Shown here: piece after piece, positions 1 through 9,092 of the stretch
Position numbering within the stretch: the first letter of the stretch is position 1
Layout: every line of letters begins with the position of its first letter
Source: Emcibacter sp.
Lineage (GTDB): Bacteria > Pseudomonadota > Alphaproteobacteria > Sphingomonadales > Emcibacteraceae
DNA: 33,934 nt
Assembly: GCA_027019205.1 (NCBI GenBank)
Contig: JALUWZ010000173.1
Span: forward strand, 1 to 33,934
Reading direction: 5' to 3'
Notes under the pieces: generated by a model
Seen by the model: the letters and a program-made list of their open reading frames with translations, nothing else
Database searches by the model: none
What the model was told of the DNA's origin: nothing
Position numbers and translations under genes: made by a program

Positions 1-2
1 GC

Positions 3-566
3 TTCCGGGAAGACCTGCTGTTCCGGCTTAATGTGGTTAACCTGAATATTCCCCGCCTGAAAGACCGGCCCGAGGATATTCGGGTGCTGTGCAAACATTT
101 TGCTGTCAAATATGCCGAATTCAACGGCCTGCCCCACAAAAAAATCTCTGACGGGGCCATGAAGGTGCTGATCAATCACCAATGGCCCGGCAATGTGCGC
201 GAACTGGAAAATACCCTGCACCGGGCGGTTCTGCTGACCATAGGTGATACGATCAATGCGTCTGACATCGTCCTGCCCGATGGCCGACCCCATATGGAAA
301 TCCAGTCCGGTGCGGCCTCCTTTGACAATGGACAGACCCCCGAGGGAACCGAACCGCTTGCCGCCGCCTCGCTAATCGGGCGGACCGTGGCCGATGTGGA
401 AAAGGACCTGATCATTGATACCCTGAAACATTGTCTGGGCAACCGTACCCATGCCGCCAATATTCTGGGTATTTCAATACGGACATTACGCAACAAACTT
501 AATATCTATATGTCGGACGGCGTGACTGTTCCCGGCCCCGGAACGCCGCCTGCCCCAACTTTATAA
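3..566 (+). CDS. flbD: sigma-54-dependent flagellar regulator, FlbD-like (C-terminal part; 5' end outside window)
   Basis: The reading frame is open from base 3, so the gene starts upstream and the GTG at 33 in the ORF track is internal. The visible part begins in the AAA+ sigma-54 interaction domain (FREDLLFRLNVV, then IPRLKDRPEDI, and WPGNVRELEN of the sensor-2 region). A variable linker follows, then a Fis-type helix-turn-helix (AANILGISIRTLRNKL). Such proteins remodel sigma-54 RNA polymerase at enhancer-bound promoters. The position directly before flhA supports a FlbD role in ordering flagellar gene expression. The receiver-like N-terminus cannot be seen, so another NtrC-family member is possible. 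The stop lies inside a duplicated 13-bp AT-rich sequence. Confidence 0.8.
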   Translation, partial: FREDLLFRLNVVNLNIPRLKDRPEDIRVLCKHFAVKYAEFNGLPHKKISDGAMKVLINHQWPGNVRELENTLHRAVLLTIGDTINASDIVLPDGRPHMEIQSGAASFDNGQTPEGTEPLAAASLIGRTVADVEKDLIIDTLKHCLGNRTHAANILGISIRTLRNKLNIYMSDGVTVPGPGTPPAPTL

Positions 567-583
567 AATTACTTTATAAAATT
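557..583 (+). repeat. 13-bp tandem duplication at the flbD stop
   Basis: The sequence ACTTTATAAAATT occurs twice without a gap (about 558-570 and 571-583). The first copy supplies the TAA stop of the flbD-like gene and the second lies in the 64-bp gap before flhA. It looks like a simple local duplication. Confidence 0.7.
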
Positions 584-630
584 ATGCAACAGAAACATCG
601 ACTTGAAACAGAATAAGATAACCCCGGCTT

Positions 631-2730
631 ATGAGCGATACAGTTCCCGATAACCCGTCCGGCACAACAGGCTTGATGGCAAATATTGCCAATCGGTCCG
701 ATATTGTCATGGCCGTCGGCGTTGTGATGATTCTGACCATCCTGTTTCTGCCGATGCCGACCTGGTTGCTGGATATATCGCTGGCAATTTCCTTTACCTT
801 TTCGGTCATGGTTCTGATGACCGCCCTGTTTATCCAGACTCCGCTGGAATTCAACTCTTTTCCCACCGTCCTGCTGCTCGCCACCATGTTGCGGCTGGCG
901 CTTAATGTGGCCTCGACCCGGCTGATCCTGTCCAATGGTCATACCGGCCCGTCAGCGGCAGGGCATGTGATCGAAGCCTTTGGCAATTTTGTTATGGGCG
1001 GCAATTTTGTCATCGGCATTATCGTCTTTTCGGTATTGCTGATCATTAATTTCATGGTGATCACCAAGGGCAGTGGCCGTATCGCCGAGGTTGCCGCCAG
1101 ATTCTCCCTTGACGCCATGCCCGGAAAACAGATGGCGATTGATGCCGATCTTTCATCAGGCCTGATTGACGAAAATTCTGCCCGGACCCGGCGCAAGAAT
1201 CTGGAGGATGAAAGCACCTTTTTCGGGGCCATGGACGGGGCGGCCAAATATGTCCGGGGGGATGCCGTTGCCGGACTGTTGATTACCTTTATCAATATCA
1301 TTGCCGGGATGATTATCGGCGTAGCGCAAAAGGGGATGAGTTTTGGTGATGCGGCCAATACCTATACCCTGCTCACGGTGGGCGACGGTCTGGTCAGCCA
1401 GATTCCCGCCCTGATCATTTCGACCGCCGCCGGCCTGCTGGTAACCAAGGCCGGACTGTCGGGCCGCACCGATCAGGCCCTGTTTAAACAGATCAGCAAT
1501 TATCCCCGCGCCCTCGGGGTCAGTTCGGGCCTGCTTATTGTTCTGTCCCTGTTGCCCGGCATTCCCTTTCTGCCCTTCGCCACCCTTGCCGCCCTGCTCG
1601 GGGTGGCAACCATAGCCCTCGGCAGACAACAAGACAGGAAGGAAGAAGCCAGACTGAAGGCCGTAGATGACGAAGAAAAGCAGATTGAGCCGGTGGAAGA
1701 ACCAATCACCACGGCGCTGGTGATTGACCCGATCCGGCTCGAACTGGGCTATGGTCTGCTGCCGCTGATCAATGATGACAGCGGCATTCGCCTGACCGAT
1801 CAGATCAAGGCCCTGCGCCGACAGCTGGCGACCGATATGGGATTTGTCATGCCGTCGGTGCGGATTCTCGATAATATGCAGCTTCCAGCCAATAATTATG
1901 TTATCCGGCTGAAGGAAACCGATGCCGGCGGCGGCGAGATTCAACCCAATATGCTGCTGGTGATGGACCCGCGCGGCGAGCCGGTGGCCCTGCCGGGGGA
2001 AGATACTCTGGAACCCGCCTTCCAGCTGCCCGCCAAATGGATTGATAAAAGCATGAAGGAGGAAGCCTCCTTTCGCGGCTATACCGTGGTGGATGCCGCA
2101 ACCGTCATCACCACCCATATTACCGAGGTCATCAAGGATAACATGCCGGAACTGCTGTCCTATGCCGAGGTAAAGAAACTGCTGGATGATCTGGCGGCCG
2201 AGCATCAGAAGCTGATCGCCGATCTTGTGCCGACCCTGATTACCCAGAGCGGGGTCCAGCGGGTTCTGCAAAATCTGCTGAGCGAGCGGGTGTCAATCCG
2301 TGACCTGCCAACAATTCTCGAAGGCATTGCCGAGGCCTGTGGCTATACCCAGAATATCGTCATGATCACCGAACATGCCCGGACCCGCCTTGCCCGGCAG
2401 ATCAGTTATGAAAATGCCGATCAGGACGGCGTTATCCCGCTGATCAGCCTGTCCCCGGAATGGGAGCAGGCCTTTATTGACAGCCTCGTTGGCGGCGGCG
2501 AGGAGAAACAGCTCGCCATGCCGCCGAGCCAGTTGCAGGAATTTATCGGGCTGGTCCGCATGACGTTCGAGGATCAGGCCCATGCCGGGGAATTGCCGGT
2601 TCTGCTGACCAGCCCGATGATCCGGCCCTATGTGCGCTCAATCATTGAACGCTTCCGGCCCGCGACCGTGGTGATGTCCCAGAATGAGGTCCATCCAAAG
2701 GTTAAAATCAGAACGCTCGGACAGATCTAG
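631..2730 (+). CDS. flhA: flagellar type III export gate protein FlhA
   Basis: This 699-residue protein has the normal length for FlhA, the export-gate component that forms the nonameric ring docking substrate-chaperone complexes at the flagellar base. About eight hydrophobic segments occupy roughly residues 25-320. The FHIPEP-family signature is clear at about 150-168 (RIAEVAARFSLDAMPGKQM). A charged linker (about 335-355) leads to the soluble C-terminal domain, ending VHPKVKIRTLGQI. No strong Shine-Dalgarno is visible before the ATG, but the N-terminus is of usual length. flhF begins 8 bp after the stop, so these genes are very likely one operon. Confidence 0.97.
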   Translation: MSDTVPDNPSGTTGLMANIANRSDIVMAVGVVMILTILFLPMPTWLLDISLAISFTFSVMVLMTALFIQTPLEFNSFPTVLLLATMLRLALNVASTRLILSNGHTGPSAAGHVIEAFGNFVMGGNFVIGIIVFSVLLIINFMVITKGSGRIAEVAARFSLDAMPGKQMAIDADLSSGLIDENSARTRRKNLEDESTFFGAMDGAAKYVRGDAVAGLLITFINIIAGMIIGVAQKGMSFGDAANTYTLLTVGDGLVSQIPALIISTAAGLLVTKAGLSGRTDQALFKQISNYPRALGVSSGLLIVLSLLPGIPFLPFATLAALLGVATIALGRQQDRKEEARLKAVDDEEKQIEPVEEPITTALVIDPIRLELGYGLLPLINDDSGIRLTDQIKALRRQLATDMGFVMPSVRILDNMQLPANNYVIRLKETDAGGGEIQPNMLLVMDPRGEPVALPGEDTLEPAFQLPAKWIDKSMKEEASFRGYTVVDAATVITTHITEVIKDNMPELLSYAEVKKLLDDLAAEHQKLIADLVPTLITQSGVQRVLQNLLSERVSIRDLPTILEGIAEACGYTQNIVMITEHARTRLARQISYENADQDGVIPLISLSPEWEQAFIDSLVGGGEEKQLAMPPSQLQEFIGLVRMTFEDQAHAGELPVLLTSPMIRPYVRSIIERFRPATVVMSQNEVHPKVKIRTLGQI

Positions 2731-2738
2731 GGAAAACC

Positions 2739-3785
2739 ATGCGGTTAAAGATATTCACTGGCGATAGTATGAAGGCCGCCCTTGCCGGGGTTCGGGAAGC
2801 CCTGGGGGACGATGCCATCATCATCAGTTCCACCGAGGAGGGTGGCAAGGTCAAGGTAACGGCGGCCATGGAAATCCCTGCCGCCAAAATCACCCCGCGC
2901 AAGGCCCGGAAGCCCCGACCAAAACCCGCCGCCGTACAGAAAACCCTGAAAGAGCTGGAGCAGGAGGATTACGCCCAGTCCCTCGACCTGCCCCATTTCC
3001 TCGGCCATCATGGCCTTGAAAAGGCCCTGATGAAACGAATAATCGAAACTGCGGCCTCTTTTGATGAGGACAGGAATATCACCGCGCTGGCAAAGGCCCT
3101 TGACGTCATGTTCCATTTCAGTCCGATCAATAATGATTACCAAAAGCGGCCCCTGATGCTGGTCGGTCCGCCCGGCGTCGGCAAGACTGTCACGGCGGCC
3201 AAACTTGCCAGTCAGGCAGTGCTATCGGGGCGGGCGGTACGCCTGATCAACAGTGATACCATCCGCACCGGCGGCACGGCGCAGCTTGAAGGCTATGCAG
3301 AAATTCTGAAAGTTCCGCTGATTGAGGCGGCAGAGCCTGACCTGCTGGCCCCGGCGATTGACACCGGCAGACAGCCTGATGAGCTGGTGATCATTGATAC
3401 GATGGGATATAATCCTCTCAACAGCGATGAAATGGCCGATCTGCATCACTTCACCCGGGTCTGCGATGTTGAACCCCTGCTGGTGATTGCCGCCGGGACC
3501 GATATCCTGGAGGCGCGGGAGATTGCCGAAACCTATGCCGGTCTCGGGGTCAGAAGATTTATCGCCACCCGGCTTGATGTCGCCCGGCGCTATGGCAGCC
3601 TGCTCGCTACTGCCGCCGCCATGGACCTTGCCTTTGCCGGGGTTGGCATTACCCCCTATCTCGCCAAGGGGATCGAGCATATTGATGCGCTGAGCCTGTC
3701 CCGGCTGCTGATCCGGATTGATGACCGCAGGCCTTTCATGCCGCCACAAGAAGATATAGAAGATGATGAAGGTAACACACCATGA
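2739..3785 (+). CDS. flhF: flagellar SRP-type GTPase FlhF (divergent G motifs)
   Basis: The N-terminus (MRLKIFTGDSMKAALAGVREALG) is the typical FlhF start. A basic linker (about 50-65) leads to an SRP-GTPase NG domain. The P-loop is GPPGVGKT (143-150). Other motifs depart from the family norm: DTIRTGG in place of DTYRIGA, DTMG (about 220-223) in place of DTAG, and TRLD (about 277-280) in place of TKLD. FlhF sets flagellum number and place, usually as a GTP-dependent dimer controlled by FlhG. Position between flhA and flhG supports the call. The altered motifs suggest weak or altered GTP hydrolysis, which is inference. The TGA overlaps the flhG ATG (ATGA), indicating translational coupling. 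Confidence 0.93.
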   Translation: MRLKIFTGDSMKAALAGVREALGDDAIIISSTEEGGKVKVTAAMEIPAAKITPRKARKPRPKPAAVQKTLKELEQEDYAQSLDLPHFLGHHGLEKALMKRIIETAASFDEDRNITALAKALDVMFHFSPINNDYQKRPLMLVGPPGVGKTVTAAKLASQAVLSGRAVRLINSDTIRTGGTAQLEGYAEILKVPLIEAAEPDLLAPAIDTGRQPDELVIIDTMGYNPLNSDEMADLHHFTRVCDVEPLLVIAAGTDILEAREIAETYAGLGVRRFIATRLDVARRYGSLLATAAAMDLAFAGVGITPYLAKGIEHIDALSLSRLLIRIDDRRPFMPPQEDIEDDEGNTP

Positions 3786-4540
3786 CCTCCCCTGAGACAA
3801 TCTCCTCAAAAATTATCACCATTGCCTCGGGCAAAGGCGGGGTTGGCAAGACCTGGGTCTCGACCACCCTGTGCCATCTGTTTGCCGCACAGGGCAAACG
3901 CGTGTTGCTGTTTGACGGTGATCTCGGCCTCGCCAATGTTGATATTCAGCTTGGCCTTGTTCCGGAAACTGATCTCGGGCAGGTGCTGTCAGGAGCAATC
4001 CCGCTTGAGCAGGCCATCACGCGCTTTGACAACGGGCCGGGCAGCTTTGACATTATCTCCGGCCAGTCCGGTTCCGGAACCCTGGCCTCGCTGAAAAGGG
4101 AAAAGCTCACGGCGCTTAACCGCGACCTGAGCCTGCTGTCACACCAGTATGACCTGACGGTTCTGGATCTCGGGGCCGGGGTTGAAACCTCGGTCATGAC
4201 ATTATGTGAAACTGCCGACCGGATTATCGTTGTGGTAACCGCCGACCCGACGTCACTGACCGATGCCTATGCCTTCATCAAAATGAACCATATGCGCGAC
4301 CGGAACCTCAATCTGGCCATTCTCGTCAACATGGCCGAAGACCGCCATGAAGGCAAAAAAATCTATCAGAGCCTTAAAAAAGTCTGTGAGAATTTCCTCA
4401 GATTCACCCCGGACTATCTGGGGTCGGTGCACCGGGACAGTCATGTCACCGATGCCATCCGCCACCAGAAACCACTGTTGCAGCGCCACCCGAAATCCCG
4501 CGCCGGGGAAGATATGGCGGAAATTGCCAAAAAGGTGTAA
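3782..4540 (+). CDS. flhG: MinD/ParA-like ATPase FlhG (FleN), flagellar number regulator
   Basis: A deviant Walker A motif (ASGKGGVGKTW, P-loop about 17-24) and the following FDGDLGLANVDIQLGL place this 252-residue protein in the MinD/ParA family. FlhG proteins bind FlhF, stimulate its GTPase and limit flagellum number at the pole. The ATG overlaps the flhF stop by 4 bp, the classic flhF-flhG arrangement. The length is slightly short for the family, and a long C-terminal amphipathic membrane helix is not obvious, though the end (EDMAEIAKKV) is helical in character. The next gene starts 10 bp downstream. Confidence 0.92.
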   Translation: MTSPETISSKIITIASGKGGVGKTWVSTTLCHLFAAQGKRVLLFDGDLGLANVDIQLGLVPETDLGQVLSGAIPLEQAITRFDNGPGSFDIISGQSGSGTLASLKREKLTALNRDLSLLSHQYDLTVLDLGAGVETSVMTLCETADRIIVVVTADPTSLTDAYAFIKMNHMRDRNLNLAILVNMAEDRHEGKKIYQSLKKVCENFLRFTPDYLGSVHRDSHVTDAIRHQKPLLQRHPKSRAGEDMAEIAKKV

Positions 4541-4549
4541 TATGGTCCC

Positions 4550-6778
4550 ATGAGCGATATTGATGCCCCTTCACATATTCCCCGTCAAACCGGCGAAGCG
4601 GCGACCCGGGTAACCCGGGCATCAACCACATCCGATGACAGTTCCGCCGAACAGAAATCCGGCGACAACAAGACCCCGCCGCCAGAAAAGACCACGGAAA
4701 CACCGGAAAAAGCTGCCGTCCACGAGACAGCCGTCACCATCTCCACCAGCCTGTCCAGCCTTGAGGCCGGAGGCCGGATCACGGCGGAATATCTTGGGAT
4801 TGATGGCCAGGGCCGTCCGCTGATCGCCTCTGAAAGTGGAACATATACCGTCACATATGATCCAAAAGAGCAGCCGAAAATTGAAAGAATCCCCCGGGAT
4901 GCCACATTGGAAATAAAGATTTTAAAAGTGGACCGGCAGATTGATGCCCGGCTGATATTTCATGACCCGGCGGCCAAAAGCGCCATATCACTTGCCGTGA
5001 CGCTGGAACTGACCAGCCTCGGGAATGGCCCGCCAAGGCCGCGTCCGACTGCCGGTCGGGAACATCTGCCCCTTGAACAGCAGAAAATATCCTACCAGAC
5101 AACTGCCGTTTTCCGGGCGGAAAATATTGCCCGGGAAAGTGCCAGCAAACTTGCCGGACTTCCCCTGCCTGCTGCCACAACCAATTACACCCTGTATGAA
5201 AAGGCGTTGCCACAGGAAAACCGCCCGGCCATCGTCCGCACAGCCATTGCCGGAAATGCCCTGATCGCCCAAGAGCAGACACAGGAGCAGACACAGGGTC
5301 AGACAACACAGGGGCTAATACAGACGGGCACAGGACCGGCAGCCCCCGGGGAAAGCCTGCCGCCGGTCAGGGATATTCAGGGCCTGCTCAATAAAAATAT
5401 GCTGGCAACCGTTATCAAGACTTTCCCCGCAGCCCCGGATACCCTTCCCGAAATAATCCGTCAGCAGCTCGGGCCTGTTTCGCCGCTGATGGCACTCAGG
5501 ACCGGGCGTAATTTTACCCTGCATATAGACTCGGTCGCAATTCCTGACAGCCGCCCTGCCGAGGCCCCGCCAACAAAAATTGATGTTACAGAACAGCCCC
5601 CCGTGGCGAAATCCCCCCGACAGGTCAAGGTCGCCCGGGCTGAATTTTCCGGCATTATTATCACCCCGGGACAAAATATCCTGCCGGAAATACCCGGGAA
5701 AGCCAATTTAACGACTGCCGCAGCCGCAAAATCAAATCCTCTCTATCCCAACCGCTACAGCCCCGCGTCATCCGCCCGGCCCGGATCGGGGCCCGAATCG
5801 GGAAATGACCATAAAACCCTTTATGTCGCGACACCGGTTTCCATCATCAAATTCCAGAGTCCGGTCGAGCTTAAAGCCGGAACAGTGATAAATTTCTCCC
5901 TGCCCGAAAGACCGGTGCAGACCGGATCAAGGGTCGCCTCAACCGGGGATGATATTGCTGCGCGTCAGAATATCCCGGCGCCGGAAAACCGGCCTGCCGA
6001 CCAGGCCATAGCCACGCCCCCGGTGACCCGGCCCGGTTTGCCGCCCGCCGCACCGGCAGAACTGCCGCCGCAGCCGCTGGAAACTTTCATCCAAAACTGG
6101 CAGTCCCTGAGCCAGATTCTATCGGTCCTGTCCGTCGGGGGCAGCAGCATGGCCCAAAGCCTGAATAACCGGCTGCCCGGTATCGAAAATCCGGCCCGAA
6201 TGACCACCGGCATGATTTTTTTCCTTGCCGCCATCGGGGCGAAAACACCTGCGAGAATCTGGCTCGGGCCGGATGTCACCCGGCGTCTTGAACAGGCCGG
6301 GCAGGAAAAATTACTGCAAAAGCTCGATAATGACATGCAGCGCATCTTCCGGCTCGGCACCACAACGACCACGCCGAATGACTGGCGTCCGGCGCTGTTG
6401 CCGCTCCATATCGGCGGCGATGTCACGGCCATCCCGATTCTGACCCGGCAGGTGCGGGATGACAGGCCCGATGGTGAAAATGGCGCCGATAGGGAGGGGG
6501 AAGACCGGGACAAGACGACCCGCTTCATCGTCGAACTTGACCTCAGCCAGTTCGGCCAGATCCAGCTCGATGGTCTGTTAAAAGATCAAAAGCTCAATAT
6601 CATCATCCGGGCCGGGATTAAACTGCCCCCGGCCATGAAGGCCAGCATGACTGATATGTTCACCACCGCGCTTGATATCAGCGGCTATCGCGGCGATCTG
6701 CAATTCAGGGATAATAGCGCCCCTGACCTTTCGGTCCGTAATATCATTAATCAGAGAATTCATATGACGGGGGTATAA
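4550..6778 (+). CDS. proline-rich protein with FliK-like C-terminal domain, putative hook-length control protein
   Basis: This 742-residue protein is largely low complexity, rich in Pro, Ala, Thr and Gln, with a short EQTQ repeat near residue 245. The last 100 or so residues look folded. The segment RFIVELDLSQFGQIQLDG with KLNIIIR and then DLQFRD resembles the FliK/Flg_hook C-terminal core, which has an L-x-L-x-x-x-G pattern and a long helix before a final strand. A disordered N-terminal half with a compact C-terminal domain is the expected plan for a hook-length ruler. It follows flhG by 9 bp within the flagellar operon. The match is by eye and weak in detail, so the FliK assignment is tentative. 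Confidence 0.55.
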   Translation: MSDIDAPSHIPRQTGEAATRVTRASTTSDDSSAEQKSGDNKTPPPEKTTETPEKAAVHETAVTISTSLSSLEAGGRITAEYLGIDGQGRPLIASESGTYTVTYDPKEQPKIERIPRDATLEIKILKVDRQIDARLIFHDPAAKSAISLAVTLELTSLGNGPPRPRPTAGREHLPLEQQKISYQTTAVFRAENIARESASKLAGLPLPAATTNYTLYEKALPQENRPAIVRTAIAGNALIAQEQTQEQTQGQTTQGLIQTGTGPAAPGESLPPVRDIQGLLNKNMLATVIKTFPAAPDTLPEIIRQQLGPVSPLMALRTGRNFTLHIDSVAIPDSRPAEAPPTKIDVTEQPPVAKSPRQVKVARAEFSGIIITPGQNILPEIPGKANLTTAAAAKSNPLYPNRYSPASSARPGSGPESGNDHKTLYVATPVSIIKFQSPVELKAGTVINFSLPERPVQTGSRVASTGDDIAARQNIPAPENRPADQAIATPPVTRPGLPPAAPAELPPQPLETFIQNWQSLSQILSVLSVGGSSMAQSLNNRLPGIENPARMTTGMIFFLAAIGAKTPARIWLGPDVTRRLEQAGQEKLLQKLDNDMQRIFRLGTTTTTPNDWRPALLPLHIGGDVTAIPILTRQVRDDRPDGENGADREGEDRDKTTRFIVELDLSQFGQIQLDGLLKDQKLNIIIRAGIKLPPAMKASMTDMFTTALDISGYRGDLQFRDNSAPDLSVRNIINQRIHMTGV

Positions 6779-6791
6779 CAAAATAATAACC

Positions 6792-7187
6792 ATGGATAAT
6801 CACTTGAAAAAAAATCTTCACACAACGCCAAATCCATACAAGAGCAAGGCCTGTTGCGTTTCGGTCCTTCAGGAAATCACGCTGGATAAGCAGATATTTC
6901 TGCTCGGATTGCGTTATTTCCCGGACAAGCTGTTGCTCGACCACAAGGGGCTGGCAGCCTATCTCGGCACCATGGTTACCCGGGACGGCAGCAAGGTGGA
7001 AGCACTGGCCCACAGCATTCTTGAAGATATCATGGATCAGATTATCCCGAAATGGATCGAAATCACCCTGAAACAACAGCAGAATAAATTTGGCCAGACA
7101 GTTCTCGTCACCATGGAAGACCGTCAGCCCAACTGGCAGGATGACGCCCTGTTAAGCCGCCTGCCCGCCCTGAAGCTGACTCCGTAA
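6792..7187 (+). CDS. small protein resembling the C-terminal half of QueF (tunnelling fold), function unknown
   Basis: This 131-residue product is the last plus-strand gene of the flagellar operon, 13 bp after the FliK-like gene. Residues about 38-94 resemble the second half of QueF (7-cyano-7-deazaguanine reductase): Y-x-PDK, then K-x-L-x-x-YL, then VEALAHSILEDI and P-x-W-I-E-I, in the same order and nearly the same spacing as in QueF. The QueF catalytic motif (CPxTGQPD) is absent and the FRNxGxFHE nucleotide-binding segment is replaced by VTRDGSKVEA. An active nitrile reductase is therefore unlikely. It may be a structural derivative of the T-fold family. Two adjacent cysteines (21-22) are present, but at the wrong spacing for the QueF nucleophile. 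A flagellar role is inferred only from position. Confidence 0.5.
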   Translation: MDNHLKKNLHTTPNPYKSKACCVSVLQEITLDKQIFLLGLRYFPDKLLLDHKGLAAYLGTMVTRDGSKVEALAHSILEDIMDQIIPKWIEITLKQQQNKFGQTVLVTMEDRQPNWQDDALLSRLPALKLTP

Positions 7188-7297
7188 TCCGTGCCAGAAC
7201 GAGACAATATTGTCGGAAATCTTTACACTCTTGATATGTTAAATATTTTTATTTGTTTGTTTTTAGTCAAGTATATTATTTTCGAGGTGGGGCCTTG
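7188..7297. other. convergent intergenic gap between the T-fold gene and fliJ
   Basis: This AT-rich gap contains a 12-bp palindrome (GACAATATTGTC at 7203-7214) followed some 20 bp later by a T-rich tract on the plus strand. It might end transcription from the left, but the palindrome lacks a proper loop and I do not call a terminator. Confidence 0.3.
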
Positions 7298-7726
7298 CTA
7301 CCCCGTCTGCTGACGGCGGCGGTGGATATTGAGGGACAGCTCGTCAAGGTCATCCTGCTCGCGCTGGTTAAGATCGGCCTTTTTGCGGTCCAGTTTGCGC
7401 TGTTCGACAACTTCGTATTTCTTCAATTCCCTGAAGGCCTCTGCCACCTGGTCTTTCATATTTTCTATGGAAGCCTCAATCTCGACAATGGAATTTTCTA
7501 TATTGGCCCGCCGGACGATAACCTGCTGGGCATAGCCCGCATAGGCAATACTGACAACGGGGGACGCGGCTACATGCTTTTGCTCTGCCGCCAGTTCCTC
7601 CTCCAGATCGGCAAGATTCTGCAGGAACTCCTGCTTCATTTTCTCAAGCGACACCATATCGCGGCGCTTCTCATCCAGCTGCCATTTATGCAGACGGATC
7701 ATGCCTGTCATGCCCTTGTCACTCAT
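7298..7726 (-). CDS. fliJ: flagellar export chaperone FliJ
   Basis: A 142-residue, almost entirely helical, highly charged protein (LHKWQLDEKRRDMVSLEKMKQEF at the N-terminus, then long coiled-coil stretches). Length and coiled-coil content match FliJ, which inserts into the centre of the FliI hexamer and links the ATPase to FlhA. It lies 28 bp downstream of fliI on the same strand, the usual fliI-fliJ order, so the assignment rests on both composition and context. Confidence 0.88.
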   Translation of the reverse strand: MSDKGMTGMIRLHKWQLDEKRRDMVSLEKMKQEFLQNLADLEEELAAEQKHVAASPVVSIAYAGYAQQVIVRRANIENSIVEIEASIENMKDQVAEAFRELKKYEVVEQRKLDRKKADLNQREQDDLDELSLNIHRRRQQTG

Positions 7727-7754
7727 TATACATATATCCCGTTTTAACTGTTAT

Positions 7755-9092
7755 TTATCCGTCCGCGGCTTCTCCTGGCGGGCCGTCCTGTAATATCCGG
7801 GCAAGCTCTTCATAGCCCTGCGCCAGACTGCTGCTTTCGTCCTTTTTCTGCGCCATGAATTCTTCAAGGGCAGGATAGAAATGAATTGCCGCGTCAACTT
7901 CCCGGTTGGCCCCGGGGCGATAGGCGCCAAGGCGAATCATCTCTTCCATGTCATTATAGTCTGCCAAATATTTACGAGCCGTAACCAAAAGATCATTTTG
8001 TTCATTATTATTGCATCCCGGCATGGTGCGCGAAATAGAGCGCAGAATGTTAATCGCCGGAAAGCGGCCCCGTTCGGCGATCGCCCGGTCAAGCACAATA
8101 TGGCCGTCCAGTATGCCCCGGACCGCATCCGAAATTGGCTCGTTATGATCGTCGCCCTCAACCAGAACCGCAAACAGACCGGTGATCGACCCCCGGTCGA
8201 TACCGGGGCCGGCCCGCTCCAGCAGCCTTGGCAGTTCGGCAAATACTGTCGGGGTATAGCCTTTGCTGGCCGGTGGCTCCCCCCCCGCAAGGCCGATTTC
8301 ACGCTGGGCCATGGCAAAACGGGTCACGCTGTCCATCAGGCACAGCACATCATGGCCCAGGTCGCGGAAATATTCACTGATGGTCAGGGTAAGATAAGCC
8401 GCCTGCCGCCGCATCAGGGCGGTTTCATCGGAGGTCGCCACCACCACCACACTGCGGGCAAGGCCTTCTTCGCCCAGATCATCCTCGATAAATTCCTGAA
8501 CCTCGCGCCCCCGTTCGCCGATAAGACCGATCACCGAAACATCCGAGCGCGCATAGCGGGCGAACATCGACAGCAGAATGGATTTGCCGACGCCGGAGCC
8601 GGAAAATATTCCCATACGCTGTCCCTTGCAACAGGTGACAAATGTATTGAGCGCCCGCACACCGAGATCAATCTTGTCGCCGACCCGCTGACGCAGATGA
8701 GCCGGTGGCGGCTGGGCACGGAGCGGATAGGCCTCGCCGCCCGGCTGGACCGGCCCCTTGCCGTCAATCGGCTCACCCATGGCATTCACCACCCGTCCGA
8801 GCCATTTGGCAGAGGGATGAACCACCGGGGTTTCGCCGCCGACATAGGCCTGACAGCCGACCCCGACCCCCTCAAGCATGGAATAGGGCATAAGCAGCGC
8901 CCGGTCCGCCTTGAAACCAACCACTTCGCAGCGAACCGTTTTATCCTGACGCGAGAGAAGATTAACCCGTGAGCCGATACTTAAGGATTGCTGCGCCCCC
9001 GCCACCTCGACCAGAAGCCCCTGAATACCGACAACCCGGCCATAAAAGCGCCAGCTGTGCAGTCTGTCAATTTCTGCCTTCAAGGTATCCAT
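7755..9092 (-). CDS. fliI: flagellum-specific ATP synthase FliI
   Basis: This 445-residue protein is a clear F1-beta-like type III secretion ATPase. The P-loop GSGVGKS lies at about 165-171, with [12 protein letters not shown] after it, [24 protein letters not shown] in the Walker B region, and [11 protein letters not shown] near the ATP synthase alpha/beta signature position. FliI hydrolyses ATP at the cytoplasmic face of the flagellar export gate and is regulated by FliH and FliJ. The N-terminal segment ([20 protein letters not shown]) is typical of alphaproteobacterial FliI. The promoter must lie in the AT-rich region shared with divergent ctrA. Confidence 0.97.
   Translation of the reverse strand: MDTLKAEIDRLHSWRFYGRVVGIQGLLVEVAGAQQSLSIGSRVNLLSRQDKTVRCEVVGFKADRALLMPYSMLEGVGVGCQAYVGGETPVVHPSAKWLGRVVNAMGEPIDGKGPVQPGGEAYPLRAQPPPAHLRQRVGDKIDLGVRALNTFVTCCKGQRMGIFSGSGVGKSILLSMFARYARSDVSVIGLIGERGREVQEFIEDDLGEEGLARSVVVVATSDETALMRRQAAYLTLTISEYFRDLGHDVLCLMDSVTRFAMAQREIGLAGGEPPASKGYTPTVFAELPRLLERAGPGIDRGSITGLFAVLVEGDDHNEPISDAVRGILDGHIVLDRAIAERGRFPAINILRSISRTMPGCNNNEQNDLLVTARKYLADYNDMEEMIRLGAYRPGANREVDAAIHFYPALEEFMAQKKDESSSLAQGYEELARILQDGPPGEAADG

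Noticed and set aside
1156-2271. 371-aa minus-strand ORF opposite flhA
   Set aside because: Shadow of flhA; Gly/Gln/His-rich translation with no family features, fully inside a strongly supported gene.
7253-7747. 164-aa plus-strand ORF opposite fliJ
   Set aside because: Shadow of fliJ; hydrophobic translation arises from the complement of a charged coiled coil.
7881-8972. 363-aa plus-strand ORF opposite fliI
   Set aside because: Antisense shadow of fliI; composition is that of a reverse-complemented coding sequence.
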